This document shows positions 12,201 through 25,059 of a stretch of 64,000 nt of DNA, piece by piece. The DNA lies in assembly GCA_008921705.1 (NCBI GenBank), contig VFFE01006098.1:518000-581999 (forward strand). Reading direction: 5' to 3'. Under the pieces are notes generated by a model. It worked only from the letters and a program-made list of their open reading frames with translations. It ran no database searches and was not told the origin of the DNA. Both the position numbers and the translations under genes were made by a program. This DNA comes from Burhinus oedicnemus (taxonomy: Eukaryota; Chordata; Aves; Charadriiformes; Burhinidae). Position 1 is the stretch's first letter, and each line of letters opens with the position of its first letter.

Positions 12201-15200
12201 TGGCAGTAAATGTCCTCGTGAGTCCAGCTCATGATTGAAGCATGAGAGGCAGGTTACCCTTGGTTAAACTTCAGAGCAGGAAACCTCCTTTGGGGCATAG
12301 AGGTCAGCATCCCCTTGAAAACCACATACAACCTCAGAAGCAACATCCTGGTCCAATGCCTTTCTTTCAGAAGAGCTTTCACTGGAAATCATGTTTTGGT
12401 TATTGGTTAGCAAAGGATCCATGAACCTCACCTGCAGTCAGACTGCAAGCTATTTCAGCTGGTCACTTTCCCTGCTGTGCTCTTGTTATGACACAAGATG
12501 TGATCCCGGGGGGAAAAACTCCTAATCATTACCAAAATCTCCTTCATAATCTATAAACACTCACAAAATAGTTTCTGAAAAGTCTAGGGACTCATTCTAG
12601 GTGTTCAAGGCTAGTTTTTGTCAGTTTGGTAATCAAAACTTGACAAAGAGGTAGTTAATTAGTGGGACTCATTGTCTTGGACTGGTAGCATCTGAGGTAT
12701 GGATGGCTGTCTACAACAAATATATATGGATAGGGGTGACTGATGTACACGAACCCTTCCTTCAGACAGCAGACAGCCCTGGCTGCTCAGCCTCCAGCGA
12801 ACCAGCAGATAACTGCTGCAAGCAGCGGGGCAGCTGTCCTCCAGCATTGGTTTGGCAGTTACAACAGGTTACAACACCACAAAGTACTATTTCCACTCCT
12901 TCGTTGAATAATTGGAAGAAAAACCCCCTCTTTCCTTGAATATATTTTACTTCCCCCCAACATCTGGAGATTGTTGGATGCTCAAGTATATCACCACTTT
13001 ATCCTAAGGAAGAAAACTCAGCACTTCAACCTTTGAAGAAAAATTGCAAGCCCATTTCTTGTTATACAAAAATGCACAAAAGGTTTGTTATATGGGTGAT
13101 TTGATGGAGAAGAGCCTCAGGAAGCACACACAGTGCTCTCATTATACTTGGCAGACTGACTGGAGTGCCTAGGTGGGAGTATAAATGCCTTTGAACTTGC
13201 AGGGTTGCTAATGACACATGCTTGGCCTATTGTGCTTAACTAGAGTATTGTCTGCAAATTGCTGCTAGTGGTCTTTTGTCACAGGCAGGAAGGATAACCC
13301 ATCTTTCCTGAAGCAAAACATAGAAATGTTAACAAGATCTGATGTCTCTATAGTATGAATTATGACGATTTGGCCCGACAAGTTCTTGCAACACAGAATG
13401 GAAGAAGAAGGGGTAATTTCAAAATACTCTAAGCATCCATTGAATTCTTACAATGGCCATTCCCTTCTTTCTCCTCCTCCTCTTTTTGATGCCAAGGAGA
13501 GCCAAGTTAAAAAATGGCTAAGCTTTGTGGGACATTCCACCTCCAGAGCTGAGGAAGGAGCTGCCTGATTCTTTAAAGATTCTGAGGTGCTCATCTCCCT
13601 ATGGTTTTTTTGAGGATCTGAGCTTTACATTGCATCTGCATTGCCCAGTGAGTGAATTCTCTGCTGCTTGGTCCCTTGATGGTCCACAGGGTACATACAT
13701 TAGTCCATTCTCAACTCCCTTCAGGAGTGACAAAACCCTGGCACTAAACCTGAGCACTGTTCCAGGGATATTTAACCCCACGGAGAAAGTCCTATAAGCA
13801 GTAAGGCCTGTTCCAGAACCCCAGCCCTCAGCATTACGCCATCAAGATTTGGACTTCCTGAACTCCCTTTACCCCCATGCTTTCACACCTTAAGATAGGC
13901 AACACATACCTTCAGAGTCATGCAGTAAGGCTGGTCACATCACAGGCATCGCTTTATTTTAGGTCCTTTGATCAGAAAATACACACATTCAAAAATAATA
14001 ATTGCTTGCCGGCTAGAGGGACCTAGAGGAGAGGAACCTCTCCAGAGGGTTAGCCTCAGCAACATGGACACGAACTGCAGTGCACCAGGCAGCTGGACGG
14101 ACAGAGATTGCTCCCTGGTCAGAGGATTTCAACACTGTGTATCTGTAGAGTCTTCGGAGCAGCTTTCCAGAGGCACCTAGGAGTCTGAAGGGACACACTT
14201 GTAGAAATTCTCTAGAACAGGCATTTTTGCAAAGCTCAGTAAACATCTCCGCATCTTTAGGACCTGAGTGCCTGGGCTGTGTTTCAGCTTGACCAGTGGA
14301 AAAGGAGTTCTGGCAGCTCCAGACTGCACAGAGCTTCGGGGATGATACATATATGTTACTCATACATATCAGTTGCTCAACTATTACAAGTTTCTTGCAG
14401 CTTCTTCAAAGTTGGAGACAAAATCTGTGCCCTTAGAGCAGTTCAGTTGCTTTAATCTTTGTCCGTTCACTCAAGCTATCAACTGAGAAGTCACCTGGGA
14501 TCCTCCAGTCATTTACCGTGGGATTTTAGAAACTGCTGGATGAAGACTTCTCATCCATATTTACATGGAAGGAGGGACTAGAGGTCATCGCTTCCCAGTT
14601 ACTAGATCCCAGCACCAGTGGTCCCTTCTGCCTATATATATGGGAGTTTAACTTGAGCTACAGACCACCCAGTAAACTGCGTTGGTCTGGTTCGTTTTCA
14701 GGGAAAAGGTCCAAATGAAGGAGGAGAGTGGCCCTTCTCCCCACTCTTCATGCAGTGGCTTGTGAAATTGATTAGCAAACACACACTGAGAAGAAAATAG
14801 GAAGATTAAGAAATGGAATCACCATTTCATAATAGAATGGTTGGCTTGATGAGGGGGAAAAGAAAAATTAAAAATGATAGGGATCCTCAGCAGCACGCTG
14901 TCTCCAGTGCAATATCAGAAGAGGGCTAAAAAACTCAGAGAAAGACTTGAGATTTAATATTGTTGTCTCCAGTGTGCAAAGAAGCAAGGACAAGTTTGTT
15001 GCAATTTCTTCTGAAAATCCCAGCTCTTAGGTGAGCTCTAAAAGGACAACACAGGAGATGTCTCCATACCCTGAAACTAGGGGAGAGATACCCTCCTCTC
15101 CAGATACAATGAGCTGTTATCATTGAGTTCCTGCCTGTACCAGTTCCAGGTTTTTATAACATTTTCAGTAATCTGAACTGATCTTCAGCCTTGTGAGGAG

Positions 15201-17740
15201 TAGGGTTCATTTTCCCCAACCTGAGACATGCAGACTGCAACTGCCACCACCTGAGCTGATCGCTTTTGGCCCACCTCGCAGTCACTAACAAGAAATCCGC
15301 ACTCCCAGCGGGTGATCTATTTCAGTTAATTTTGGTGGGATGAATCATACTCCTATAGTGCCATCGACAATAAAGAGAGCTGAGGATGAATGTTGCTAAT
15401 GGAGAAGTCACTGTGAGTACTATGCTGTGCAAGGTCAAGAGAGATGCAATCAGCAGAAAGCACCTATTCTGCAAACACCAGCTCCTTATCTCCCTATGGA
15501 TAGAAATAACCTCTGGCATCTATGGGATGTGATCTTACATGCTATAGCCACCTCTCTCCCTCGCACAGAGAGGCCAGGTCTGGCAGTGCTTTGAGGTAGG
15601 TGATATGAATTACTCCTTACAGTCATGACTGCATTAGGCACAGGAGCGGCACATGGGTCTGGATCACTCCAGAGCATCTGCTCTGTGTAGGAGTTTCCTT
15701 ACAGGGTGCAGCTCCTTTATTGCTGTCCTGATACAGCGGAGTTGTAAGAGTAACACAGATAAATCACTGCAGTGTGCCAGCTACTCCCACTCGTGGGGAT
15801 GTTCGTCTTGGGAGGTCCCCAGCACCCCAGGACCAGTGAAGACAAACCCCAAGGTGTCTGTGGTCTCTGCTGCAGGGACTGTGGGGCAGAAAGAAGTGAC
15901 CTAAGGATTCTGTTGTCTCTTGGATGGTGATATTGGTCTGGACTTGAATCCTACCCTCCCTCCCTTCAACTACACAAGTAGGTTGTGTGTCAAAAAAAAA
16001 AATAATCAAATGCAAGGAAGTTAATGCTCCCTGTCTTCCCGAAAATACCACTCTGCTGGAGAATGAAGGGAAGGATTGTTTGGGTCCTTGCAATCCAAGG
16101 CACTGGATGGAGTGTGGCACAAACAATCCTTTTAAAACCAGACTTGACCTGGCCTGCTCACCCGTCTCTCCAAGTGCAGGGCTTGACATTTCAGGCCAGC
16201 CATGTGACTTGCTGCATGAGATCACTCTGCATTTGACCCAGAGTGCTTGGTTAGAGAAATACTCACCCATCTATTCCCAGTAACACTACAGTGTTCATTT
16301 TGTAAGGCATCAATTGCAGCAAATTAGCTGCCAATCACCGAGGGAAATACTGCTGCTAGTGAAAACTTCCCATTTAGCAGTGCAAAACTCATCATTAATG
16401 TTATCACTAACATTATTTTTTACTATTTTTAATTTATCCCTGTGAGGCATTGAGGTCAGAATCAGAGTTCAGTGGTTGTTTGACTTTCCAAAACAAAGTG
16501 GTCAGTAACACCCCCTGCCTGGTCAAGCTTACAGCCTTGATCTGCTTGACTGGAAGTTTCAAAGGGATTACGATCAGATCCAAGAAGGTGAGCATTGACC
16601 TTCTTTTCCCCTTCTCCTTACTCTTTGTGACAATTCTTTCTTCAGCCATGTGTTTGCATTCACAGTGAGAGGTGGGAACTGCTCTAGCTGTAGACCAGCT
16701 AGCTCTGCAGTGGCCACCTCCAGGCACAAGCTTGCCATAGGCAGTTGCCCAGAGTAGGAATAAAACTCTAGAGAACTGAGTTATTTCGTTTGTTGTTGGC
16801 AATAATTACACCCATGGCCAACCAGGGCCATCAGGGTTGAAGCACTGAAGGGCTGCAGCAGCTCCAAAAGTCAGGACCTCTTGTGGTAACACCCAACACC
16901 TGATGCATCATTCAGTCTTTGCCCACTGGCTTCCTCCCACTTTTAGCCTTTCTCAGGGGTCAACAATTCACAGCACGCATGGCTGGTCAATGTGGATTAG
17001 AGAATCTGTTGGATGATAACTAGTTTATCCCGAGGGATGGGTACTAAAATGTTGCCTTCTACCCCACATTAGTGTTTTCCCAGTTCAAGGAGATAAAACC
17101 TTCTATTTGATTCTGGAAAGAGAGAAACATTGTAATTTTAAGGAAAAAAAAAGATGCAACAGATGAAAAAAAAAAATAAAACCTAGCTTCATGTCAGGGT
17201 GTCACTGGTGGTCAGACACAGGTCATATTTTGAATAAGCAAAGGACAAAACTAAAAACACAGCAAGAACCTTTCCAAGTGAATTTGGTGTACGCTGCATT
17301 AATTCTGCATATTAACACAGTTGAGGAAGCTGTAAACAATATTTACACCCTCACACCATTATCAGCCAACGATGATGGCCCACAGTAGCTCCAAATGGAA
17401 GGAAGCCTCCCTGTGCTGAGGTCTGTGGTGGCTGAAGAGCAGCATTGTGTTTGGTAGGATGGAAAGAGGAATAAGTGCTGGTGGTTAATGCATTTTAGCA
17501 GTGGGTTGACTCAGTAGAGTGAGGTTGAGGAAGATGTTCTGATGACACATTCTTCACGTTAAGGACAATGTGGTTATTAAAGGCCCAGCTGAATAAACTC
17601 CCTTGAAGGGTCACCTGTCCCACAGTGGAGCATCTTGTGGAAGAAGATAGGATACCATAAAGCAATGGAAAAAGATGGAGTTTCTGTCCTGGGGGAAGTT
17701 CTGCTCCTGTTCTGAGTCAGGATGAAAACCTGAAGTATTT
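6291..17740. other. Unique non-coding stretch, no gene seen
   Basis: About 11.4 kb without a recognisable gene or transposon. The longest frames, 7404-7850 (minus, 148 codons) and 15764-16270 (minus, 168 codons), have no domain, no matching splice context and low-complexity or arbitrary composition, so I do not call them. AT-rich segments occur around 9500-9900, 14800-14900 and 16280-16450. Short A runs occur at about 15990 and 17145-17175. Nothing else stood out. Confidence 0.55.
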
Positions 17741-17763
17741 AAAAAAAAAAAAAAAAAAAAAAA
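17741..17763 (+). repeat. Poly(A), 23 nt, left edge of gap
   Basis: An uninterrupted A23 run follows CTGAAGTATTT and passes directly into the N run. Together with the matching A24 at the far side it shows that the sequence or assembly stopped inside a homopolymer. CR1 elements do not carry poly(A) tails, so this is not explained by the dominant repeat family of the window. Confidence 0.95.
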
Positions 17764-18699
17764 NNNNNNNNNNNNNNNNNNNNNNNNNNNNNNNNNNNNN
17801 NNNNNNNNNNNNNNNNNNNNNNNNNNNNNNNNNNNNNNNNNNNNNNNNNNNNNNNNNNNNNNNNNNNNNNNNNNNNNNNNNNNNNNNNNNNNNNNNNNNN
17901 NNNNNNNNNNNNNNNNNNNNNNNNNNNNNNNNNNNNNNNNNNNNNNNNNNNNNNNNNNNNNNNNNNNNNNNNNNNNNNNNNNNNNNNNNNNNNNNNNNNN
18001 NNNNNNNNNNNNNNNNNNNNNNNNNNNNNNNNNNNNNNNNNNNNNNNNNNNNNNNNNNNNNNNNNNNNNNNNNNNNNNNNNNNNNNNNNNNNNNNNNNNN
18101 NNNNNNNNNNNNNNNNNNNNNNNNNNNNNNNNNNNNNNNNNNNNNNNNNNNNNNNNNNNNNNNNNNNNNNNNNNNNNNNNNNNNNNNNNNNNNNNNNNNN
18201 NNNNNNNNNNNNNNNNNNNNNNNNNNNNNNNNNNNNNNNNNNNNNNNNNNNNNNNNNNNNNNNNNNNNNNNNNNNNNNNNNNNNNNNNNNNNNNNNNNNN
18301 NNNNNNNNNNNNNNNNNNNNNNNNNNNNNNNNNNNNNNNNNNNNNNNNNNNNNNNNNNNNNNNNNNNNNNNNNNNNNNNNNNNNNNNNNNNNNNNNNNNN
18401 NNNNNNNNNNNNNNNNNNNNNNNNNNNNNNNNNNNNNNNNNNNNNNNNNNNNNNNNNNNNNNNNNNNNNNNNNNNNNNNNNNNNNNNNNNNNNNNNNNNN
18501 NNNNNNNNNNNNNNNNNNNNNNNNNNNNNNNNNNNNNNNNNNNNNNNNNNNNNNNNNNNNNNNNNNNNNNNNNNNNNNNNNNNNNNNNNNNNNNNNNNNN
18601 NNNNNNNNNNNNNNNNNNNNNNNNNNNNNNNNNNNNNNNNNNNNNNNNNNNNNNNNNNNNNNNNNNNNNNNNNNNNNNNNNNNNNNNNNNNNNNNNNNN
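17764..18699. other. Assembly gap, 936 N
   Basis: There are 936 consecutive N with poly(A) on both sides on the same strand. The true content and length are unknown. Any reading frame that crosses it (for example on the minus strand through poly-Phe) is an artefact of N translation and homopolymer and should be ignored. Confidence 0.99.
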
Positions 18700-18723
18700 A
18701 AAAAAAAAAAAAAAAAAAAAAAA
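18700..18723 (+). repeat. Poly(A), 24 nt, right edge of gap
   Basis: An A24 run follows the gap directly and leads into GTAAACAAAATTCTTAATTAC. A T11 run (18747-18757) followed by CCTAG comes shortly after; it resembles a polypyrimidine tract with a splice acceptor, but no exon downstream can be supported. Confidence 0.95.
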
Positions 18724-21700
18724 GTAAACAAAATTCTTAATTACTCTTTTTTTTTTTCCTAGAAATGACAAAATGTTTCACCTCAGCCTCACCAGTGAAG
18801 TGAAAAGAACTGACATGCCAGAATTGAATCTCTGTGTGTGTTTGCTGAAATTATCCCAAGTGTCACTTCTTTCATGTGCCTGTCATGGTTTCAGGCTGGG
18901 TTTCTCATCCAGAGCCCATTTTTCAGGTCTACCTGCGATTAAGTTCATGTCACCTACAATGCAACATGTCAGTGGCCCAGATTTGCATACGTGTGTGTGT
19001 GTCTACATGCAGGACTGGAGGGAATATGGGTTTGTTCTGATCCCAGGTGTATTTTATATTTACATACTTTTTGCCATAGGTTTTCGGATTCGGGTCAGAT
19101 CAACTCCAGGGCTTCCTCTGATTGCATCTCAGGCAAACTCCTGTTGAAACAAAAGGGAATTTTGCAAGCTAAAATCACGTTGCAAAAAATGGATGAGTTT
19201 GACTTCATTTCCTTTCCAGCTGTCCTGTCTGGCACCAGAGTGCTGCCAACTCTGGCTGACAGCACATCAGCCTGAAACATCTGAAACATCAAGAGTTACT
19301 AAGAATGTGAGTCATTTTGTGTCCTTTTCTAAAGGCGATGCTGCTACAGGCAGAGAAAGAAGGTAGAAGACAGGGTGACTGAAATGCCCTTTGGAGAGTA
19401 AATGAGATATGTTAGTTTGTCCCTGTCTCTGACCACTTTTGGAGTATTAATAATCTTTCTTCCTACAGGGGATTTATGCACTAAAATGAATTGCTAGCAG
19501 TTCTTTCATTCACCATACTGATTTGTTAATTTAGACTGAGCTATAAATATTTACCTCCTTTTTTATTCCATCTGAGGAACTTCCAGCTCTCTGATTGTAG
19601 ATGTGGCTGTTTATTCATAACGGCACAGTATAACCAGGGTGCTTTCAGCTCACCAAGTTCTGTCTCTGGTTGGCCCAGGTGATCACAGAAGCTGCTCAGT
19701 TATCTCCTTCTACCCTTTCCAGCCACCCATGTTTTTGGCTGTATATCACATTCTTTGTCTTCCTACTTCACCAACCTTCTCCAGTGGAGTTACAGCCTTG
19801 TTCCATCTTGGTCTCTGCTGCCCTATTCAAAATCCTCTATCTCCAGCCACTCACTTGGCCTTAGCTACTCCAGAGAGCACTGACACGACTATCAGTCGAT
19901 CCTGAGAGCATCTGTAGAAGTTCGGCAAGTCCTTTTTGGCATCACCAGATGTTTGTGAGATGCCCCAGAACGGATTTTAATGAATGAGGCAGAAAGAGAA
20001 GTATGTTTGTCTGAACTGTGGTAGGTGAAACCAAGACATAAGGTTGGCAGAGCAGCTCTCAAGTTTCTTCATTCTGAAGCATGACATCCCTCACAGTAGG
20101 AGGACCCTCCTTGCCCAGTCTCATGGTGGAAGAGGCGACATGGTTTTGGGTGGCCATTTTGCATCTCTTGGTGATGCTGGGCCTTGCAAGTAATCGCTTC
20201 TCTAAATAAAGTGCAAAACCACAGCTTCTCCCTTTCTTGTGACTGCACACACCAGCCACAGCTTGTCAGGACATTGGATCAGGCTGTCCAGCCACATCTG
20301 GCCTGCAAACCTAGAAGGGGTGAGAAAAGACCATGTCATTTCATTTCTGATATGGGGTGCTGGCTGTCACAAGCAGGACCCTGTTGCGGTAACCCAAACT
20401 TGATGCAGAAGGTCCAGGATCTCTCTCAGTGCATTACTGTCCTTCCAGATCCATTCTGCCCTTCCCTGGCTGCTGAGGAGCCCAAGGGTGTAATGTTGCT
20501 GGCAGTGAACAGTACAGCTTCCCTTCCCTCCAGAGAGGCCAGGACCCCACTCAGTGCATGATGCATAGCAGAGACAAGCTGCAGTGCTTGGACAGGACTT
20601 TGTGGCTTAAATCTCAGTTGAGCATTCAGTAGATGTGTGTATGAGGAAGTGGGGCTGCAGCCTTAGATCCCCAAAGCAAGGCCTGGAGATGTTTGCAAAC
20701 CACCACAGGACAGGATGCACCAGACTATAGCTCACAGCTGAAGGCTGGCAACTCCGGAACCTGATGCTGCAAGGATAGGAGCTCAGTGCACACTGATGCT
20801 CAGCAACACCAGGATCTGTTCCTGGGCTTGCCACACCATCACGCAAGTGCAGGGACCCACTTACTCTGTGGCTCATGGACAGATGATTTTGGGAAGGATG
20901 GAGGGGACGCCAACAGTTGGAGGGCCACGCAAGCATGCTCTGGCAAAAGTCTCTGCCTTAGCACAGTGGTGACGGCTGCTTCCAATGAGCCGGTCTGAAA
21001 CAGCTTGTCTGCCTGAACATGCTGTAGGAGTTCGCAGAGAGGAGAAGGGAAGAGGGCAATGAAAGCAGCGTTTGGTGAGGCAGCACATGTGCAAATTTCA
21101 AATGTCTCCTTGTGCCTGCAGGGCTGGTATGCTGCTCGTTGAACCAGGCTGCTAATTTCCAAATTGATACTTACTCTGATCCCATCCCTGAAGGCGCCAT
21201 TATGGTGCATTCAGTAATGGGCTATTATTTGGGCTTGTTGCAGGGGGGCAGAAGAACGAAAGGAGGAGGGAGGGTTTTTGGAAAAGCATGCTGCTTTTGG
21301 AACAAATCAGCATTGAGACACTCCTTCCCCAATTTGCAGAGCGATTAGACTGTTTTAGTGCTATTCGCTCTCCTTTGGTTTGTCTACAGCCTTGTTTTGG
21401 TGAGGAATTTTATGGAATTTTACTGCCTCATATAACACTTATACCCAGCAATCAATATTGATTTTAACATAACATTTTGTTTTAAGACTCCTTTTGTTGT
21501 TTTGCATTCACTCTGCATGTTAAAAAGGTTTATAAAATGCATGATATTTTCTCGTTTCATGAAATCTTATTGGGATAATTACCTTGCTCAGTTGACAGAT
21601 AGTTGTGCCTGAATTATATAAAGAACACTACTGTTATCAGCTTTTCTACTGTCTCTTGAAGAATGTTTTCCTACTTTGACATGCATTGGGTGTATGAATA

Positions 21701-24700
21701 CAGAATAAATACTGAGAAATATTTACTGTGTCCAGTGTAACTTTATTTACTTTTTTGCCTCGTGGAAAAGGAGCCCCCAAATGCCACCCAATGCTTTCAG
21801 GTAGAGTGACCTTTACTGTAAATAGGAAACCAAACAAATGAGAAAGAATAATGGCTAAGCCTTCAGGACAGACCATGCACTACATGTCTGTCTTTTCTAC
21901 CCATCTACACCCAACAGAGTGCAGAAACAACTGACCAGCTCTGGAGATGCCAAGGGAAGAATGTCTCTGGGAAAACCCTTCACAGTGAAATCACTTTCGT
22001 GAAATTATGTCTGAGAGTTTTCATGTGTTCCAGGCTACTTTTTGGTGCCTTCCAGAAGTTGGACATGAAGTCTCGTGTCACGCTTCAGGCTAGATGGAAG
22101 GTTGTAGAGGCAAGGAATTGGGGTCCTGAGCTGCCTCTGTTTCAGATCTGCATACAAAGATATTTTTCAAACACATGGTAGGAAAAGGAAAGGCTGGGAG
22201 ATGTGCACGGGGAGTAGAGATGAGACCATCATAGGAGCTGGACAGTTGGAAGATGAGATGGGAAACCAGAAGGAAGACTGTGTCTGACAGCCTGAAGGCT
22301 GACCCTAATTAACATTGTAGAAAGAGAGTTATCTGGGGCCAGGAGCTCAAGGAGCACCAAGCTCACTGCACACTGTGACGTGATGCATTAGTCAAACTCA
22401 AAATTATTTTTTGTTTCCCTCCTTTCTCAGGGTTGATGCCCCCATATGGTCAGCTCCTTGTGAATCAAAGTATCAAAGTCATTGCTCATGGGAATCTCTC
22501 CTGCAAATGTAGTCCACAGTAAAGATTAGTGCTTCCTTTTCGTCTCCTGGAGACCTTGCATTCCCCTACAAATCATCCCTGTTTTCTGTCACAGACTACA
22601 TTGAACCTATGGACAGCTTCGATTTCTGGACTTCCAGAGACACAGTGAAGTAGAAAGATAATAGATAAAACTGTCCTGGTTTTGGATATTTCCCAGCAAA
22701 CAGTACTTTTCTTAATCCCTCACAGGATGCTTTATTGTATATCTGTGCTTTAGCTGGCCATTCCCAGGCATTTCCTTCTCAGTTATTAAACACAGATCAC
22801 TGTTAAGTGGATAGGCCCTGCACAGAAACAGCCAGTGTGAGACCAGGACCGAGTACCACAAGGGTTCCCAAGCCCAAGGATTTCCAGATGTTACAAGGAC
22901 AGCTGAGCACTTCTCTGGGATTAGTTTTTGGAGGCCTGGGCTCCCCTTGCCAAGGCTTTGATTTGCCCCTGTGGTGCTGGGTGCTACCAGCTGCAGCCAG
23001 AATAAAGCAGATTGGATGCAAGTGCTGTATGTGTTACGTAAACTTTGCAAGAAACTTGCTCTGGAAAAACCTCAGGAAAGAGAAAGGAAGGCAAAATTAT
23101 GTGTAGATTTGTCTCCTTTTAAAGACAGTACCTGTCCTGGAAGGTTCTGATGTCTGAGCTGCAGATGGGCAGACGCAGAGCCATGGTGAATCAGACAAAA
23201 CAGCAATGCAATTGCTTCCCTGGGACAGTCACCAGATCATGAGTTCAAAGTTTCTCATCTCTGTCAAGACTGTCTGCATGCTTTCTATGAGGGAAACAGC
23301 AAAGTTCAAGAGAGAATGAACACTGAATTGTAGTTCCAGGTAGGCACACAAAAAGGGAGAACAAATATCACTTCCCCCTGATACTAGAAAGAGAGATGGG
23401 TCCTGCTGCCTTGTCTCAGGTCTCAGACAGACAGTAGCCACAAGGGATTGAGATTGTGTAGACACAAGACAGCAAACACACAATAGATGGTTTAGGCAAA
23501 GGGAAAGAAAAACTTGAGATGTCTCAGAGCATCCCAGGTAGCATTAACCAGCTGAGAGTGCAACATCCTCTCTAACCTGGTGTCTAGGCTCCCTTGGGAG
23601 TCAATGAGGACTGACTGGCATCTTTAGCAGGCAGTTGACCTCGCCTCTCTGAGCTTGCATCAATATTAGCACATAAAAGGGACTTGAACCCATTCTCTGG
23701 CCCTAGGGGAAAGTGGCATGATATGGCTCAGGACCACCTGGCCTGACTCCTTCCTTTTCTTCCTCACTCAAAAAAGTGTGGCTGTGTCCATTTACCTTCT
23801 AGGGCCTGTGGTACCCCCTTACCTGTTCCCAGCCTTCTTGAGGCTGTGAGCTAGCTGGAAGGCTGGCTGAATGAAGATGTCCCTGTTTGGTTTGCTAGGT
23901 AGGACTAGCTCACCTCCTGCAGACCCTGGGTAGCTTGGACTAGATTCCTGCATTTCAGAAGTGAGCAGTAGATGAGTACATCTACTTCCTCTCTTTTTCT
24001 CACTAAATGGATCAGTTTGGATATTTAGCTTAACAGTGCTATGGCTGTAAGATAAAATAGCATGTTTAGATATTGACTTTCAGCTTTCCTAGTCAGTTTC
24101 CTAGCAGGATCCCAGCACATTGGGGATTCCCTCTGTCTCACCTCATATCAAGCGGAACTCCTTGAAAAAGACAAGTCCATATGCTTTTAATTTCTTTTGC
24201 AGGTTTTGGGGGGTTGGCTGGACATTCGTGATCCCTCATTCATGACCCCTGTGACTGAGGGGGACAGAATCCATAGGTGGCCTTTTCCATCCATGTGTCC
24301 CAGCACTCTTAGGTTAAGCATTGCAGAGCTCTCCTTGTTATGCCCAGTCAGATGGAAAGAGACATAGGATGCAGCAAAGCTTTCATAAGTACTTTAGGCA
24401 CTGAGTGATTTCTGAACACCTGGTCTTTTATTCATGGTGGACTGCAACCAGGACTAGAAATAAGTCAAAGCTGCCCAGCTGAGTGGAGGATTGCATCCAT
24501 CAGAGACCATCACCACTCTCTTCCACAAAGCCAGAGCTGGGAAGCTTAGCATGTGCTATGCAAATGGCTTGACATAGCTGAGTGACTAGGAGCCACAGAC
24601 CCACCCAACGTGCAACCCCACGTTGTCATTGGATTTGTCACCTTTCCTCACAGCTGGGAACTCTGGAGAGGAGTTTGTTTTAGCTGCATTTAAACAGACG

Positions 24701-25059
24701 CAGATGGCAAAGCCAGCTGCTTGTTCTTTTGTTCTCGTTGGCACTGCAGCAGCGGCTCTCGGTCAATTAACAGTTATTGCTGTTAGGCTGTTGGTTTTCT
24801 CAGGTTGGCAGCCCCCCTCCCACCCCCGTGTAACAGCCATGCCTGAGTCAGAGCAAAGCACCAGAGGCCAGATGAGAGCTGGTTCTTAGATGCCAAATCC
24901 TCCAAAGCACTCTGGGCTTTGTGATAGCAGATGACTTCCATTGCTGATATTTTCCAAATCACAGTGATGCTGTAACTGGCTAGATCAAGTGATAATAGTT
25001 CACCAAGTTCCTTTAACATGGGGAAGTACAACAAGCCAGACCTGGTCCCACAGTCCCAG
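18724..25059. other. Unique non-coding stretch, no gene seen
   Basis: There is no recognisable gene or transposon. Frames such as 18773-19147 (+) and 20184-20561 (+) reach about 125 codons, but they show no domain and overlap equally long frames in other registers. The segment 21370-21640 is strongly AT-rich with homeodomain-type motifs and a 14-bp perfect palindrome; it is listed separately as a possible conserved non-coding element. Confidence 0.55.
21370..21640. promoter_or_regulatory. AT-rich candidate conserved non-coding element
   Basis: A roughly 270-bp AT-rich island lies within moderately GC-balanced DNA. It contains the perfect 14-bp palindrome AATCAATATTGATT (21450-21463), whose two halves each contain ATCAAT, the core bound by ONECUT/CUT-type homeodomain proteins. 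A TTTATAAAATGCAT stretch and other A/T motifs follow. A 14-bp palindrome is expected a few times by chance in 64 kb, so the call rests on composition and motif type only and is weak. Confidence 0.2.

Noticed and set aside
15764..16270. 168-codon minus-strand frame, the longest free of N and CR1
   Set aside because: No recognisable domain or motif; includes a poly-Phe stretch from an A run, overlaps other long frames, and a frame of this size is expected by chance in 128 kb of double-stranded reading.
18747..18763. T11CCTAG resembling a splice acceptor
   Set aside because: No downstream exon with coding signal or donor partner could be supported.
17611..18771. 386-codon minus-strand frame
   Set aside because: It runs through 936 N and poly(T)-encoded Phe; purely an artefact of the gap.
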